DNA of 48,029 nt, from the NCBI GenBank assembly GCA_944324235.1, contig CALUVN010000010.1, positions 1-48,029 of the forward strand, written 5' to 3'. Position numbers and translations under genes: made by a program. This DNA is from Candidatus Gastranaerophilales bacterium (lineage in GTDB: Bacteria; Cyanobacteriota; Vampirovibrionia; Gastranaerophilales; Gastranaerophilaceae). The first letter of the stretch is position 1; every line of letters starts with the position of its first letter. The notes beneath the pieces are model-generated. The model did not search any database, was not told the DNA's origin, and saw nothing but the letters and a program-made list of their open reading frames with translations. This document shows positions 8,580 through 17,014 of this stretch, piece after piece.

Positions 8580-9416
8580 TTATAACTCAGAATTAACTTC
8601 TACCTCTTTCAACTGTGTATAAATCATAGAAGAGAATCCTTTTACCGTAGAAATATCAATAATTTTATACTGATGCGGATTGTTCAAAAGTGTAGGAGAA
8701 GTTATGTGATAAACTCCATCCTGCATAATTTCTCCGTTAATATGGTAATGTCCTGCAATAACAGCAATAACATTATGATGTTTACCGAGCATAGCCAGAT
8801 ACTCTTCAGCCTGATAGGTTCTGTGGGATTTAATATCTTTAGGCGGAACTATAGGGAAGTGCTGTAATATAACTACAGGATATTTATTATATTTTGTAAG
8901 TTTTCTGTCCAGCCATGCTAGTGTATCTTTTCTGTAATAACCGTTATTGTTCGGGATAATTTCTTTTGCGCCGTCAACTACAATAAATACATAACCGTTT
9001 TTCTTGAACACATAATTAGGTTTTCTTGCATTTATAGGATAGAAAAAGTTATAATTTCTTACGGTATCAAGATATTGTTTTTTGGAAAGCCCGTTATTTC
9101 GAAACACATCATGATTTCCAATAACAAGATAGTATCTTGGTTTAAGCTTGTTCACAATCTTAACAAAATCTTTCAAATAATCCGGATTTTGCTTGTCGAT
9201 ATTATCGCCTGTAAAAACAACAAAAGAAACATTGTTAAGATTATTGATATCTTCAACAGCAGATTGAAGAACTTTTTTAGAATACGGATTTTCCGGAGAA
9301 AAGTGAGTGTCCGTTACTTGAACAAAACGTATTTCCTTGGCCTGAACAGCGTTCGAAAATATTGTCAAACAAGTAAAAATTATCAGCGAAACAAAAAGAA
9401 TTGTAATTTTTTTCAT
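8580..9416 (-). CDS. Secreted calcineurin-like metallophosphoesterase
   Basis: 278 residues with a signal peptide (MKKITILFVSLIIFTCLTIF, ending near SNAVQA). All five phosphoesterase motifs are visible in order: D-x-H (VTDTHF), GD (FTGDN), GNHD (VIGNHDVF), H (ILQHFP) and GHxH (IAGHYH), so the dinuclear metal site looks complete. It probably acts in the periplasm on a phosphomonoester or diester; the substrate cannot be read from sequence. It is divergent from rqcP, with about 90 bases between them. Confidence 0.88.
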   Translation of the reverse strand: MKKITILFVSLIIFTCLTIFSNAVQAKEIRFVQVTDTHFSPENPYSKKVLQSAVEDINNLNNVSFVVFTGDNIDKQNPDYLKDFVKIVNKLKPRYYLVIGNHDVFRNNGLSKKQYLDTVRNYNFFYPINARKPNYVFKKNGYVFIVVDGAKEIIPNNNGYYRKDTLAWLDRKLTKYNKYPVVILQHFPIVPPKDIKSHRTYQAEEYLAMLGKHHNVIAVIAGHYHINGEIMQDGVYHITSPTLLNNPHQYKIIDISTVKGFSSMIYTQLKEVEVNSEL

Positions 9417-9507
9417 TCTTTAATAAAGCTCCAAATTTATAAATTAACAAAATTATTATATCATAAATTATTTAACTGTGTTACACTAATAAAAAAAGGG
9501 CTGAAAC

Positions 9508-9756
9508 GTGAGATTAGACAAATTTTTAAAAGTTTCCAGATTAATAAAAAGAAGAACTGTTGCAAATGAAGTTTCCGATATGGGAAGAGTAAACGTCAAC
9601 GGGCAGAGCGCAAAACCTTCCAAACAAATAAAGGAAGGTGATGTAATAGAAATTACTTATGCAAACAGAACAGTCCGCGCAAAAGTCTTACGCGTGCCGC
9701 AAAACAACGTAAGCGTTCAGGAAGCGCCTACTCTATACCAATTAATTGAGGAATAA
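9508..9756 (+). CDS. rqcP: S4-domain RNA-binding protein, RqcP/YabO type
   Basis: 82 residues made almost wholly of one S4 domain (RLDKFLKVSRLIKRRTVANE, then GRVNVNGQSAKPSKQIKEGD). In Bacillus the equivalent RqcP works with RqcH in ribosome quality control on stalled 50S subunits. The length and the RLDKFLKVSRLIKRR opening fit RqcP better than HslR or YlmH. Start is GTG at 9508, with AAGGG 7 bases upstream. kdsA follows 48 bases later but has its own promoter. Confidence 0.85.
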   Translation: MRLDKFLKVSRLIKRRTVANEVSDMGRVNVNGQSAKPSKQIKEGDVIEITYANRTVRAKVLRVPQNNVSVQEAPTLYQLIEE

Positions 9757-9768
9757 GACAGCATAAAT

Positions 9769-9797
9769 TTGTAATTACTTTATATTTTTAATATAAT
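9769..9797 (+). promoter_or_regulatory. kdsA promoter placed for a leaderless mRNA
   Basis: TTGTAA (9769-9774), a 17-base spacer, then TATAAT (9792-9797). Only 7 bases separate the -10 box from the kdsA ATG at 9805, so transcription should begin at or one base before the A of ATG. No Shine-Dalgarno is present in this stretch. Confidence 0.75.
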
Positions 9798-9804
9798 AAA
9801 AATT

Positions 9805-10620
9805 ATGAGAGAAATAAAATTAAAAAATTTTACAATAGGCGGGGATAAATTAACAATACTTGCCGGTCCATGTGTGATAGAAGATATGGATATTATGGAA
9901 GAAACCGCAAGCACCCTGAAAGAAATTACAACAAAATTAGATATAAATTTTGTTTTTAAATCATCTTTTGATAAAGCGAACCGCTCTTCACTTGAAAACT
10001 ACAGAGGTCCGGGGCTTGAAAAAGGATTAAAAATTCTTGCGGAAATAAAAGAGAAATACAATGTTCCGATAGTAACGGACATTCATACACCAGAGCAAGC
10101 TGCTCCTGCAGGCGAAGTTGCAGATATAATACAAATTCCCGCGTTTCTTTGCAGACAGACTGATTTACTGGTTGCAGCCGCTAAAACAGGCAAAATTGTT
10201 AATATCAAAAAAGGACAATTTCTTGCACCGGAACAAATGAAAGGTTTGATAAAAAAAGTTGAAGACAGCGGGAATTTAAATATTCTCGTGACAGACAGAG
10301 GTGTAACCTTCGGGTATAATAATCTGGTTGTGGATTACAGAGCAATCCCGATTATGAAAAGTTTTAACTGCCCTGTTGTGTTTGACGCAACCCACAGCGT
10401 GCAGCTTCCGGGTGCAAACGGCAGCTCCTCCGGAGGTGACAGAAGATTTGTCCCGACACTGGCAAGAGCGGCAATGGCAGCAGGCGCGGATGCTTTATTT
10501 TTCGAAATTCACCCGAATCCTGACTGCGCACTCTGCGACGGGCCAAATATGCTCCCGCTCAGCAGTGCTGAAAAAGAATTTAAAATGTGTAAAGACATTT
10601 TTACACTCGTAAGGAAGTAA
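9805..10620 (+). CDS. kdsA: 3-deoxy-8-phosphooctulonate synthase (Kdo-8-P synthase)
   Basis: Condenses phosphoenolpyruvate with arabinose-5-phosphate to Kdo-8-phosphate, the precursor of the inner-core LPS sugar. The 271 residues show the family landmarks: LAGPCVIED (about 19-27), [64 protein letters not shown] and [19 protein letters not shown]. The C in AGPCV and the C-terminal H/D positions suggest a metal-dependent form (inference). Its presence implies an LPS-bearing outer membrane. The promoter abuts the start codon. Confidence 0.96.
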   Translation: MREIKLKNFTIGGDKLTILAGPCVIEDMDIMEETASTLKEITTKLDINFVFKSSFDKANRSSLENYRGPGLEKGLKILAEIKEKYNVPIVTDIHTPEQAAPAGEVADIIQIPAFLCRQTDLLVAAAKTGKIVNIKKGQFLAPEQMKGLIKKVEDSGNLNILVTDRGVTFGYNNLVVDYRAIPIMKSFNCPVVFDATHSVQLPGANGSSSGGDRRFVPTLARAAMAAGADALFFEIHPNPDCALCDGPNMLPLSSAEKEFKMCKDIFTLVRK

Positions 10621-10624
10621 TTTT

Positions 10625-11245
10625 ATGATTTTAAAACAATACACAGTAGGGCCTATAGAGGCAAATAATTATCTTCTGGTTGATGAAGATACAAAAGATG
10701 CTGTCTTAATTGACTGTTCCGGTAAAGAACAGGCAATTCTTGATGATATAAATAATCTCAAAGCAAATGTTAAATACATTCTTCTGACACACGGACACTT
10801 TGACCACGTACTGGGCGTTAATGAGATGAAAAAAGAAACAGGTGCTAAAGTTTATATCAATAAAGGCGATGTTTTTATGCTTGACAATATTAACCAGATA
10901 ATGGCAATGTTCGGGATGAATACGGAAGTTGACGTGCCTGAATACGATGAACTTGTTGAAGACGGACAGGAGCTTCCGTTCGGAGATACAAAAATAAAAG
11001 TAATTTATACCCCAGGACACTCTGAAGGCGGAGTTTGCTACCTTGTTGACGGCAAATTATTTTCGGGGGATACTTTATTTAGAGAAAGTGTAGGAAGAAC
11101 AGACCTATACGGCGGGAATTTTAAAACACTCCTCAACAGCATAAAAGGCACTCTGTTCAACCTTGACGAAAATATAGAAGTCTATCCGGGACACGGACCT
11201 TCATCAACAATAGGACACGAAAAAAATTACAACCAGTTTATGTAA
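10625..11245 (+). CDS. MBL-fold hydrolase, glyoxalase II-like
   Basis: 206-residue metallo-beta-lactamase-fold protein with the metal motif LTHGHFDHVLG (HxHxDH, about residues 55-65), TPGHSEGGVCYLV, FSGDTLF and a C-terminal PGHGPSST. The compact form without the GloB C-terminal helical domain matches YcbL-type hydrolases, which act on thioesters such as S-lactoylglutathione or on other substrates. The start lies 4 bases after the kdsA stop with AAGGAAG as Shine-Dalgarno, so the two are very likely cotranscribed; no functional link to kdsA is evident. Confidence 0.9.
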   Translation: MILKQYTVGPIEANNYLLVDEDTKDAVLIDCSGKEQAILDDINNLKANVKYILLTHGHFDHVLGVNEMKKETGAKVYINKGDVFMLDNINQIMAMFGMNTEVDVPEYDELVEDGQELPFGDTKIKVIYTPGHSEGGVCYLVDGKLFSGDTLFRESVGRTDLYGGNFKTLLNSIKGTLFNLDENIEVYPGHGPSSTIGHEKNYNQFM

Positions 11246-11257
11246 ATAGAGGGAAAT

Positions 11258-12292
11258 ATGAAACAACAACTTGAAACAATTTTCAAAAACGCAAACGAAG
11301 ATTTGGCAAAAGCTTCTTCAATCAACGATATAGAAGAAATAAGAGGTAAATATCTCAGCCGCAAAGGTGAATTTAACGAAATCAAAAAGAACCTCAAAAA
11401 TTTATCTGATGAAGATAAAAGAATTGTAGGCTCGCTTGCCAATGAAATTACACAAAAACTGGAAGCATCTTTAAAAGCAAAATACGATGAGTTTTATCAA
11501 AAAGAACTCAATGAAAAATTACAAAAAGAACGAATTGACATAACCCTTCCTGGGAAATATGTTCCAACAGGCAAAGTCCATCCGTTAACTTCAACAACAA
11601 ACGAAATTGTTTCAATATTCCAAAGTTTGGGATTTTCGGTTGCACCTGACAGAAATTCGCCTGAAGTTGAAACCGAATACTTCAACTTCGATATGCTGAA
11701 TGTACCGAAAGACCACCCTGCAAGAGATGTCCAAGACACATTCTACACAACACTTGCACCGAATGTTGTATTGAGAAGCCAGACATCAGGCGCTCAAATC
11801 CACGTTATGGAAGAACAAAAACCGCCAATCAGAATTATTGCACCGGGAAGAGTTTATCGTAACGAAAACATCAACGCAAGAAAGAACAATTTCTTCCACC
11901 AGATTGAAGGATTGTATGTAGATAAAGATATTACATTCGGAGATTTGAAAGGTGTATTGAACGAATTTATAAGAATATATTTCGGTGCAAGCCGCCCTAC
12001 ACGTTTCAGAAACAGTTTCTTCCCGTTCACAGAACCTTCTGCGGAAGTTGATGTTCAATGTATTATGTGCGAAGGTAAAGGCTGCAGAACTTGTTCAGGA
12101 ACAGGCTGGCTTGAAATTCTCGGCTGCGGCATGGTTGACCCGAATGTATTAAGAGGCGTCGGCATAGATCCTGAAATTTATACAGGCTTTGCATTCGGTA
12201 TGGGTGTTGAAAGACTGGCTATGCTTAAATATGCAATAGATGACATCCGACTTTTCTTCAATAATGACGAAAGATTTTTACATCAATTTTAA
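11258..12292 (+). CDS. pheS: Phenylalanine--tRNA ligase alpha subunit
   Basis: Catalytic alpha subunit of phenylalanyl-tRNA synthetase, a class II enzyme. The 344 residues begin with the N-terminal coiled coil (about 1-85). The catalytic core follows with LNVPKDHPARDVQDTFY, FHQIEGL (motif 2 region) and GFAFGMGVERLAMLKY (motif 3). A Cys-rich CIMCEGKGCRTCSGTGW segment, seen in many bacterial PheS, is present. The start is preceded by AGAGGG. It follows the MBL gene by 12 bases. pheT is not adjacent, so the two subunits are encoded apart. Confidence 0.97.
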   Translation: MKQQLETIFKNANEDLAKASSINDIEEIRGKYLSRKGEFNEIKKNLKNLSDEDKRIVGSLANEITQKLEASLKAKYDEFYQKELNEKLQKERIDITLPGKYVPTGKVHPLTSTTNEIVSIFQSLGFSVAPDRNSPEVETEYFNFDMLNVPKDHPARDVQDTFYTTLAPNVVLRSQTSGAQIHVMEEQKPPIRIIAPGRVYRNENINARKNNFFHQIEGLYVDKDITFGDLKGVLNEFIRIYFGASRPTRFRNSFFPFTEPSAEVDVQCIMCEGKGCRTCSGTGWLEILGCGMVDPNVLRGVGIDPEIYTGFAFGMGVERLAMLKYAIDDIRLFFNNDERFLHQF

Positions 12293-12322
12293 ATGTAAAA
12301 TTTTGTAAATCTTTTTCAAAAT

Positions 12323-12342
12323 AATAGACAAAAAAATCTATT
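12323..12342 (+). terminator. Weak possible terminator after pheS
   Basis: A 6-bp AT-rich stem (12323-12328 with 12337-12342), with an A-rich loop and a short T-run after it. Stability is low, so this may not be functional. Confidence 0.3.
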
Positions 12343-12388
12343 TTTGCGCCTTAATATATTTACTGGTAGAAGTAGAAAGGATACCCCC

Positions 12389-12727
12389 ATGGAAGTAAAC
12401 CGAGTTTCTTTTAGTGGAAAATTAGTTCAAACTAAAAAAGGTAATACATACGAAAAAACAAATACAGGAAAGAGAATAGGAACTGCAGCAGGTTTAGTCG
12501 GGGGAACAGTATTAGCATCTTCAGGTTTTATACAGTTAGGTGCAGCACTCACCGGAGCAAAATTTTTCAAAGGCAACAAAGCTGTTGCAGCAACATACGC
12601 TCTGCTTGCGGCAGGCGTTGCAGCGGTAACACTAGCTGGCAGAGCTATCGGAGCAATTCCTGATGCAATAATAAATAATGCAAGAAAAGCTAAAGCTGAC
12701 AAAGCATCTGAAACAACTAACGATTAA
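12389..12727 (+). CDS. Small hydrophobic protein with N-terminal VSFSGK motif
   Basis: 112 residues, not recognised. It begins with a short polar region carrying VSFSGK at residues 6-11. Two Gly/Ala-rich hydrophobic segments follow (about 33-55 and 62-85) with small-residue zipper spacing, then a Lys-rich tail (ARKAKADKAS). This suggests an integral or membrane-inserting protein. The ATG at 12389 follows AAAGGA; an in-frame TTG upstream at 12344 is rejected. It overlaps the convergent GT-C gene by 4 bases. The N-terminal motif recurs in proteins at 5472, 18681 and 39337. Confidence 0.75.
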   Translation: MEVNRVSFSGKLVQTKKGNTYEKTNTGKRIGTAAGLVGGTVLASSGFIQLGAALTGAKFFKGNKAVAATYALLAAGVAAVTLAGRAIGAIPDAIINNARKAKADKASETTND

Positions 12728-14313
12728 TCCGTTATTTCAAAACATTTATAATATCCGCCGCAGTATAACTTATGTAAAGTATCTTCTTGCGGTAAAAATT
12801 TATCATGCGGATAAATTATAAAGCAGTTTTTGGGATATAATTTTTGTTCTAAAAATGAAAAATCAACAAATTTATAATTTTGATGCGGATTTAAATAAGG
12901 GTACAATATTGCAGTAGTCCAACAATCACCTTCACTTATAAAAACAGGCATCTCAGGTTTATAACGAAATACAAAATATTTATCGTTATTTTTATATAGA
13001 TTTTCTATTTTTGATGCAAAAATAATTTTCTTCAGTAATTTTGGTTGAATATCCGGAATATTCATTAACGGAAACATTGAGTACGATAAATATAAAAACA
13101 CAAATAAATAAGATAATTTAAAGTTAGCTCTTTGAGTAAGGTACGGAATTATCAAAGACAGCAACGGAAATCCTGCCATAATGTATCTCACAACTTTATA
13201 AGGCGCAAGCACCATTACAACCGCACTCCAAACCAAGGTACAGAGGGAAATAGTTAACAATAGATAATTTGTATCTTGTTTCTTCAACCGGAAAGCAGAA
13301 ATAAATGTTAAAATTATAATTGCCGGATAAAACAAAAATTTTTGCAAAATAATAACAAACTGCAATGCTGACATTTTCAAATTAGCAAATAGCCCGCTAC
13401 CAATTTTATAAATTGCTATAGCCCTTGACGAGCCAAAGCCGAATCTAAATCCCAGATACAATAAGTTTGCAAAGATAATATTTGCGACAAATAATGCAAC
13501 CAACGTTTTCGCATCTTCAAAATATTTTTTTCTTATACATAAATAAACCAGAACAGAACCTAACAACACTTCATAAATTAAACAGAAATACCCTGACAGT
13601 GAAACCAATGACATTACAAATGCAGTTATAAAAAATTTCTTCGCAGGAAGATGAAATTTGCCAGCAGTAATATCAGTGTAAAAACGCGCAAATATATAAG
13701 TCAATATGACAAGCATAGCTTCCTGCAGTTGATATGAACGGATAAAAACAGTATTTGTAATTGAACCTGTATTCATATAAGCAACAAACAATGCAAACGG
13801 TATGTATATATTTTTATCTTCACCTTTAAACAATATCTGAAGTAACTTGAAAAAATAGAAAAAAGACAAAGTGAAAAATATCAAATTTAATGAGCAGCCG
13901 CGTGCAATCAAACTTTTAAGCGAATAATCTTCTGTAAAAGCAGAAGTTAGTCTTAGTGCGGAATAATACAAATTAGTCCATGAGTGATCTTTGTTATCAA
14001 TATACATCGCTGCAATATCTTTTACCACATCTTTAAAAGACCGGGGATTTCCGATTGTAATTTGTAAAATTTCGTCACCAGTATAAGACTTATTGCTACT
14101 AAAAAATTTTGAAGCTAACGCATTAGTATTTCTTGAAGAAATAATGTATGACAAAGATTCATCAATATGCAAACCTGACTTTTGATTAATATAGAAAACT
14201 CGGACAGAAAGAGCTATTATGAAAACTAAAAGGACAACCCAAAATTTTTTCATAAATTCTGCAGCACATTTCCAAATATCATTTTCTGTAATTAGTTTTA
14301 TAAATTCTGCCAC
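12724..14313 (-). CDS. GT-C-type membrane glycosyltransferase (PMT/ArnT-like)
   Basis: 529 residues with a cytosolic N-terminus, about 10-12 hydrophobic helices and a C-terminal soluble part. The first periplasmic loop has HIDESLSYIIS (about residues 53-63), corresponding to the acidic catalytic loop of GT-C/PMT-family enzymes, which move sugars from polyprenyl-phosphate donors onto lipids or proteins. Acceptor unknown. It starts with GTG, overlapping the TAG of the SIS-domain gene by one base, so it is translationally coupled to it and to gatB. Confidence 0.75.
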   Translation of the reverse strand: MAEFIKLITENDIWKCAAEFMKKFWVVLLVFIIALSVRVFYINQKSGLHIDESLSYIISSRNTNALASKFFSSNKSYTGDEILQITIGNPRSFKDVVKDIAAMYIDNKDHSWTNLYYSALRLTSAFTEDYSLKSLIARGCSLNLIFFTLSFFYFFKLLQILFKGEDKNIYIPFALFVAYMNTGSITNTVFIRSYQLQEAMLVILTYIFARFYTDITAGKFHLPAKKFFITAFVMSLVSLSGYFCLIYEVLLGSVLVYLCIRKKYFEDAKTLVALFVANIIFANLLYLGFRFGFGSSRAIAIYKIGSGLFANLKMSALQFVIILQKFLFYPAIIILTFISAFRLKKQDTNYLLLTISLCTLVWSAVVMVLAPYKVVRYIMAGFPLLSLIIPYLTQRANFKLSYLFVFLYLSYSMFPLMNIPDIQPKLLKKIIFASKIENLYKNNDKYFVFRYKPEMPVFISEGDCWTTAILYPYLNPHQNYKFVDFSFLEQKLYPKNCFIIYPHDKFLPQEDTLHKLYCGGYYKCFEITD

Positions 14314-15368
14314 TACTGTACAACCTTGTTCAAACCGTGCGGTTTGTCAACGTTACGTTTAAGCTTATATGCAATTTCAAGTGCCAGCAGTTGAATTAGA
14401 ACAATGCAAGCAAAACTTTTAACAAGTTCACTCTCATAATTTACTTCAACAACAAACTTTGTTTCAACCTGAGAATTTGACTGGCCGATTACACAAATAG
14501 GAGTATCGTACTCTTCAATAATTTTATTCAAATTTTTGATTGCAGTATAACTCATATCATCGACAGAAATATACAATAATGCAGCCTTGTTATTCAAAAC
14601 AGCCACATGACCGTGCATAAATTCGCCGAGGATGCTTGATGAAATATTAATGTAAGAAGTTTCCTTAATTTTCAAACAAGCTTCACGCGCTATTGCATAA
14701 GAAATCCCGTCAGCCGCAACGATTATATTCTGAAATTTTGAAAGGAAAGCAGCCATTTCAGACAGGCAATCTTTATGCTCAAGAGTATTTTCCAGAACCT
14801 CAGGCAATGACGACAAATTTTTTAAGTGATTTGTTATATCAATACCTTTAAATTTTGCATATTTCAAAATAATAAGACCCAGACAAAGCATCTGCGCGCT
14901 GAGAGATTTAGTAGCAGCAATACTTTTTTCTTCACCGGCCATACAGTCTATTTTAAAATCAGATGCCTGCCAGATAGTTGAATCTTTTTTATTGGTAACG
15001 CAAAGTGTTTGAACACCGAATTGTTTAGCCTTATTCAGTGCTTTATTCGTATCAGAAGTCTCACCAGATTGAGTAATAAATACATACAAAATATCTTCCG
15101 CATGAGGAACAGCAGATTTCAGGAGAAATTCACTTGAATAAATTGCTCTGGCTTCAATCTGTGCTACATTGCCGAAAAGGTCAGCAGCAAATCTTGCGCA
15201 ATTATAAGATGAACCGCTGGCAACAAGAACAACTTTGTTAATATTTTCAGGAAGAGTTATTTTAATCTCCTCGCCGCTTACATATGTATTCAAAATATTA
15301 CTCAAAATTTCCGGCTGTTCGAAAATTTCGCATTCCATGCTTGATTTTTGATTAGAATTTTTAAACAT
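14313..15368 (-). CDS. Double-SIS sugar isomerase/deaminase-like protein
   Basis: 351 residues related to the isomerase half of GlmS, without the glutaminase half. The first SIS domain contains VLVASGSSYNCARFAADL and FITQSGETSDT (sugar-phosphate-binding loops, about 50-110). The second contains KIKETSYINISSSILGEFMHGHVAVL. The C-terminus KPHGLNKVVQ resembles the GlmS/FrlB-type end that folds over the active site. It probably isomerises or deglycates an amino-sugar phosphate; the substrate is not evident. The ATG overlaps the gatB stop as TAATG, and the downstream neighbour is the GT-C transferase, hinting at glycan metabolism. Confidence 0.85.
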   Translation of the reverse strand: MFKNSNQKSSMECEIFEQPEILSNILNTYVSGEEIKITLPENINKVVLVASGSSYNCARFAADLFGNVAQIEARAIYSSEFLLKSAVPHAEDILYVFITQSGETSDTNKALNKAKQFGVQTLCVTNKKDSTIWQASDFKIDCMAGEEKSIAATKSLSAQMLCLGLIILKYAKFKGIDITNHLKNLSSLPEVLENTLEHKDCLSEMAAFLSKFQNIIVAADGISYAIAREACLKIKETSYINISSSILGEFMHGHVAVLNNKAALLYISVDDMSYTAIKNLNKIIEEYDTPICVIGQSNSQVETKFVVEVNYESELVKSFACIVLIQLLALEIAYKLKRNVDKPHGLNKVVQ

Positions 15369-16810
15369 TAGCCAAGTATTTCCTTCAATAATTCATTAAC
15401 AGTTTTCGGGTTAGCTCTGCCTTTAGTTTCCTTCATAACCTGACCGACGAAGAAGCCCAGAAGTTGTACTTTACCAGCTTTGTAAGAAGCAACCTGTTCA
15501 GGGTTAGCATCAACAACTTTTTGTACAATTGCTTTGATAGCACTTTCATCGCTGATTTGGCTTAATCCGCGTTTTTCAACGATTTCAGAAGCCATTGTAC
15601 CGTCTTTCATCATATCAATAATAATTTGTTTACCGATATTATTTGAAATTGTACCTTTTTCAATCAACCCGATAAGTTCGACGAGGTTTTCAGGAGTCAA
15701 TTTAGTATCGGTAATTTCAATATGTTCTTCTTTAAGATAAGCAGCAATTTCGCCCATGATAAAGTTTACAGCAATTTTAGCATTTCCGCCGAGCTCAAGA
15801 ACTTTATCGAAGAAAAGAGCCAGCCCCATTTGTTCAACAATAACATTTGCGTCATATTCGCTCAAACCGATACTTTGATATCTTGCACGTTTTTGAGCCG
15901 GAAGTTCAGGCATTCTGTCTCTGATTTCCTGAACCCATTCGCGTGAAATTTGAAGCGGCATCAGGTCAGGTTCAGGGAAGTAACGGTAATCGTGAGCATC
16001 CTCTTTACCTCTCATTGAACGAGTTTCGCGGCTGTTATCATCCCACAATCTTGTTTCCTGAACAACTTTTCCGCCTTCTTCAACAATTTCTATTTGTCTG
16101 TCAATTTCATATTCAATAGCACGTTGGAGAGCAGAGAAACTGTTTACGTTTTTGATTTCCGCACGTGTACCGAATTCTTTTGAACCTTTAGGCATGATAG
16201 AAATATTAGCGTCGCATCTCATTGAACCTTCTTCAAGGTTACCATCGCAGACGCCGATATAGCGGACAATGTTTCTCAATTCTTCCATATAAGCTCTTGC
16301 TTCATCGGAACTTCTCATATCAGGTTCGGAAACGATTTCCAGAAGAGGAGTTCCTGCACGGTTAAGGTCAACCAGAGAATAGCTTGAACCTGCAAGTCCG
16401 TCAGCACCAGCGTGAACAAGTTTACCTGCATCTTCTTCCAAATGTGCGCGGGTAATACCGATTCTTTTACCCTTAATATCAAGATAACCGTTTACACAAA
16501 TCGGTTCATCATATTGAGAGATTTGATATCCTTTCGGAAGATCAGGATAAAAATACTGTTTTCTGTCAAATTTGCAGCGTTCAGGAATTTCACAATTCAA
16601 AGCAAGACCTGTCAGGATACCCATATTAACTGCTTCCTTATTCAAAACAGGCAAAACCCCCGGCATTCCTAATGTAATAGGGCTTGTCTGTGTATTAGGT
16701 TCTTTACCGAATTCTGTTCCGTCCGGAGCAAAGATTTTGGATTTTGTTTTCAACTGTGCGTGAACTTCCAAACCTATAACAACTTCATATTTATCTCTCA
16801 AATTTTCCAT
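15368..16810 (-). CDS. gatB: Aspartyl/glutamyl-tRNA amidotransferase subunit B
   Basis: GatB subunit of the GatCAB amidotransferase, which phosphorylates Glu/Asp on mischarged tRNA-Gln or tRNA-Asn and amidates it. The 480 residues open with YEVVIGLEVHAQLKTKSKIF. They include PDLPKGYQISQYDEPI, ITRAHLEEDAGK, DLNRAGTPLLEIVSEPD, GSMRCDANIS, and the YqeY-like tail ending in LLGFFVGQVMKETKGRANP. The start has AAGGAG 7 bases upstream. gatA lies 13 kb away and gatC was not found in the window. Confidence 0.97.
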   Translation of the reverse strand: MENLRDKYEVVIGLEVHAQLKTKSKIFAPDGTEFGKEPNTQTSPITLGMPGVLPVLNKEAVNMGILTGLALNCEIPERCKFDRKQYFYPDLPKGYQISQYDEPICVNGYLDIKGKRIGITRAHLEEDAGKLVHAGADGLAGSSYSLVDLNRAGTPLLEIVSEPDMRSSDEARAYMEELRNIVRYIGVCDGNLEEGSMRCDANISIMPKGSKEFGTRAEIKNVNSFSALQRAIEYEIDRQIEIVEEGGKVVQETRLWDDNSRETRSMRGKEDAHDYRYFPEPDLMPLQISREWVQEIRDRMPELPAQKRARYQSIGLSEYDANVIVEQMGLALFFDKVLELGGNAKIAVNFIMGEIAAYLKEEHIEITDTKLTPENLVELIGLIEKGTISNNIGKQIIIDMMKDGTMASEIVEKRGLSQISDESAIKAIVQKVVDANPEQVASYKAGKVQLLGFFVGQVMKETKGRANPKTVNELLKEILG

Positions 16811-16986
16811 AGCTTCTCCTTAAAAAACTCTTATTTTTACGTTTATTTTATCATGAACATAAAAAAGTGAATAGAGGTTTGTAAACAGCAAAACTTGAAA
16901 ACAGAGAGAATAAAATTTTTTCCGAAAATTATATTTCCTTTTCCCTGCGTATAATGACTGCAAATAAAAATGCAGAAGAAAAACAT

Positions 16987-17008
16987 CAAGATTTTAATTA
17001 TAATCTTG
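16987..17008 (-). terminator. Possible folP terminator
   Basis: A 7-bp stem (16987-16993 with 17002-17008) lies immediately after the folP stop. On the minus strand it is followed by a T-rich tract. The stem is AT-rich, so strength is uncertain. Confidence 0.5.
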
Positions 17009-17014
17009 CGACCG

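Noticed and set aside
9075-9569. 164-codon frame on the plus strand
   Set aside because: It is antisense to the phosphoesterase and overlaps rqcP in another frame; the phosphoesterase has all catalytic motifs.
14313-15368. Full-length GlmS
   Set aside because: There is no N-terminal Cys glutaminase domain and only 351 residues; it is a stand-alone SIS protein.
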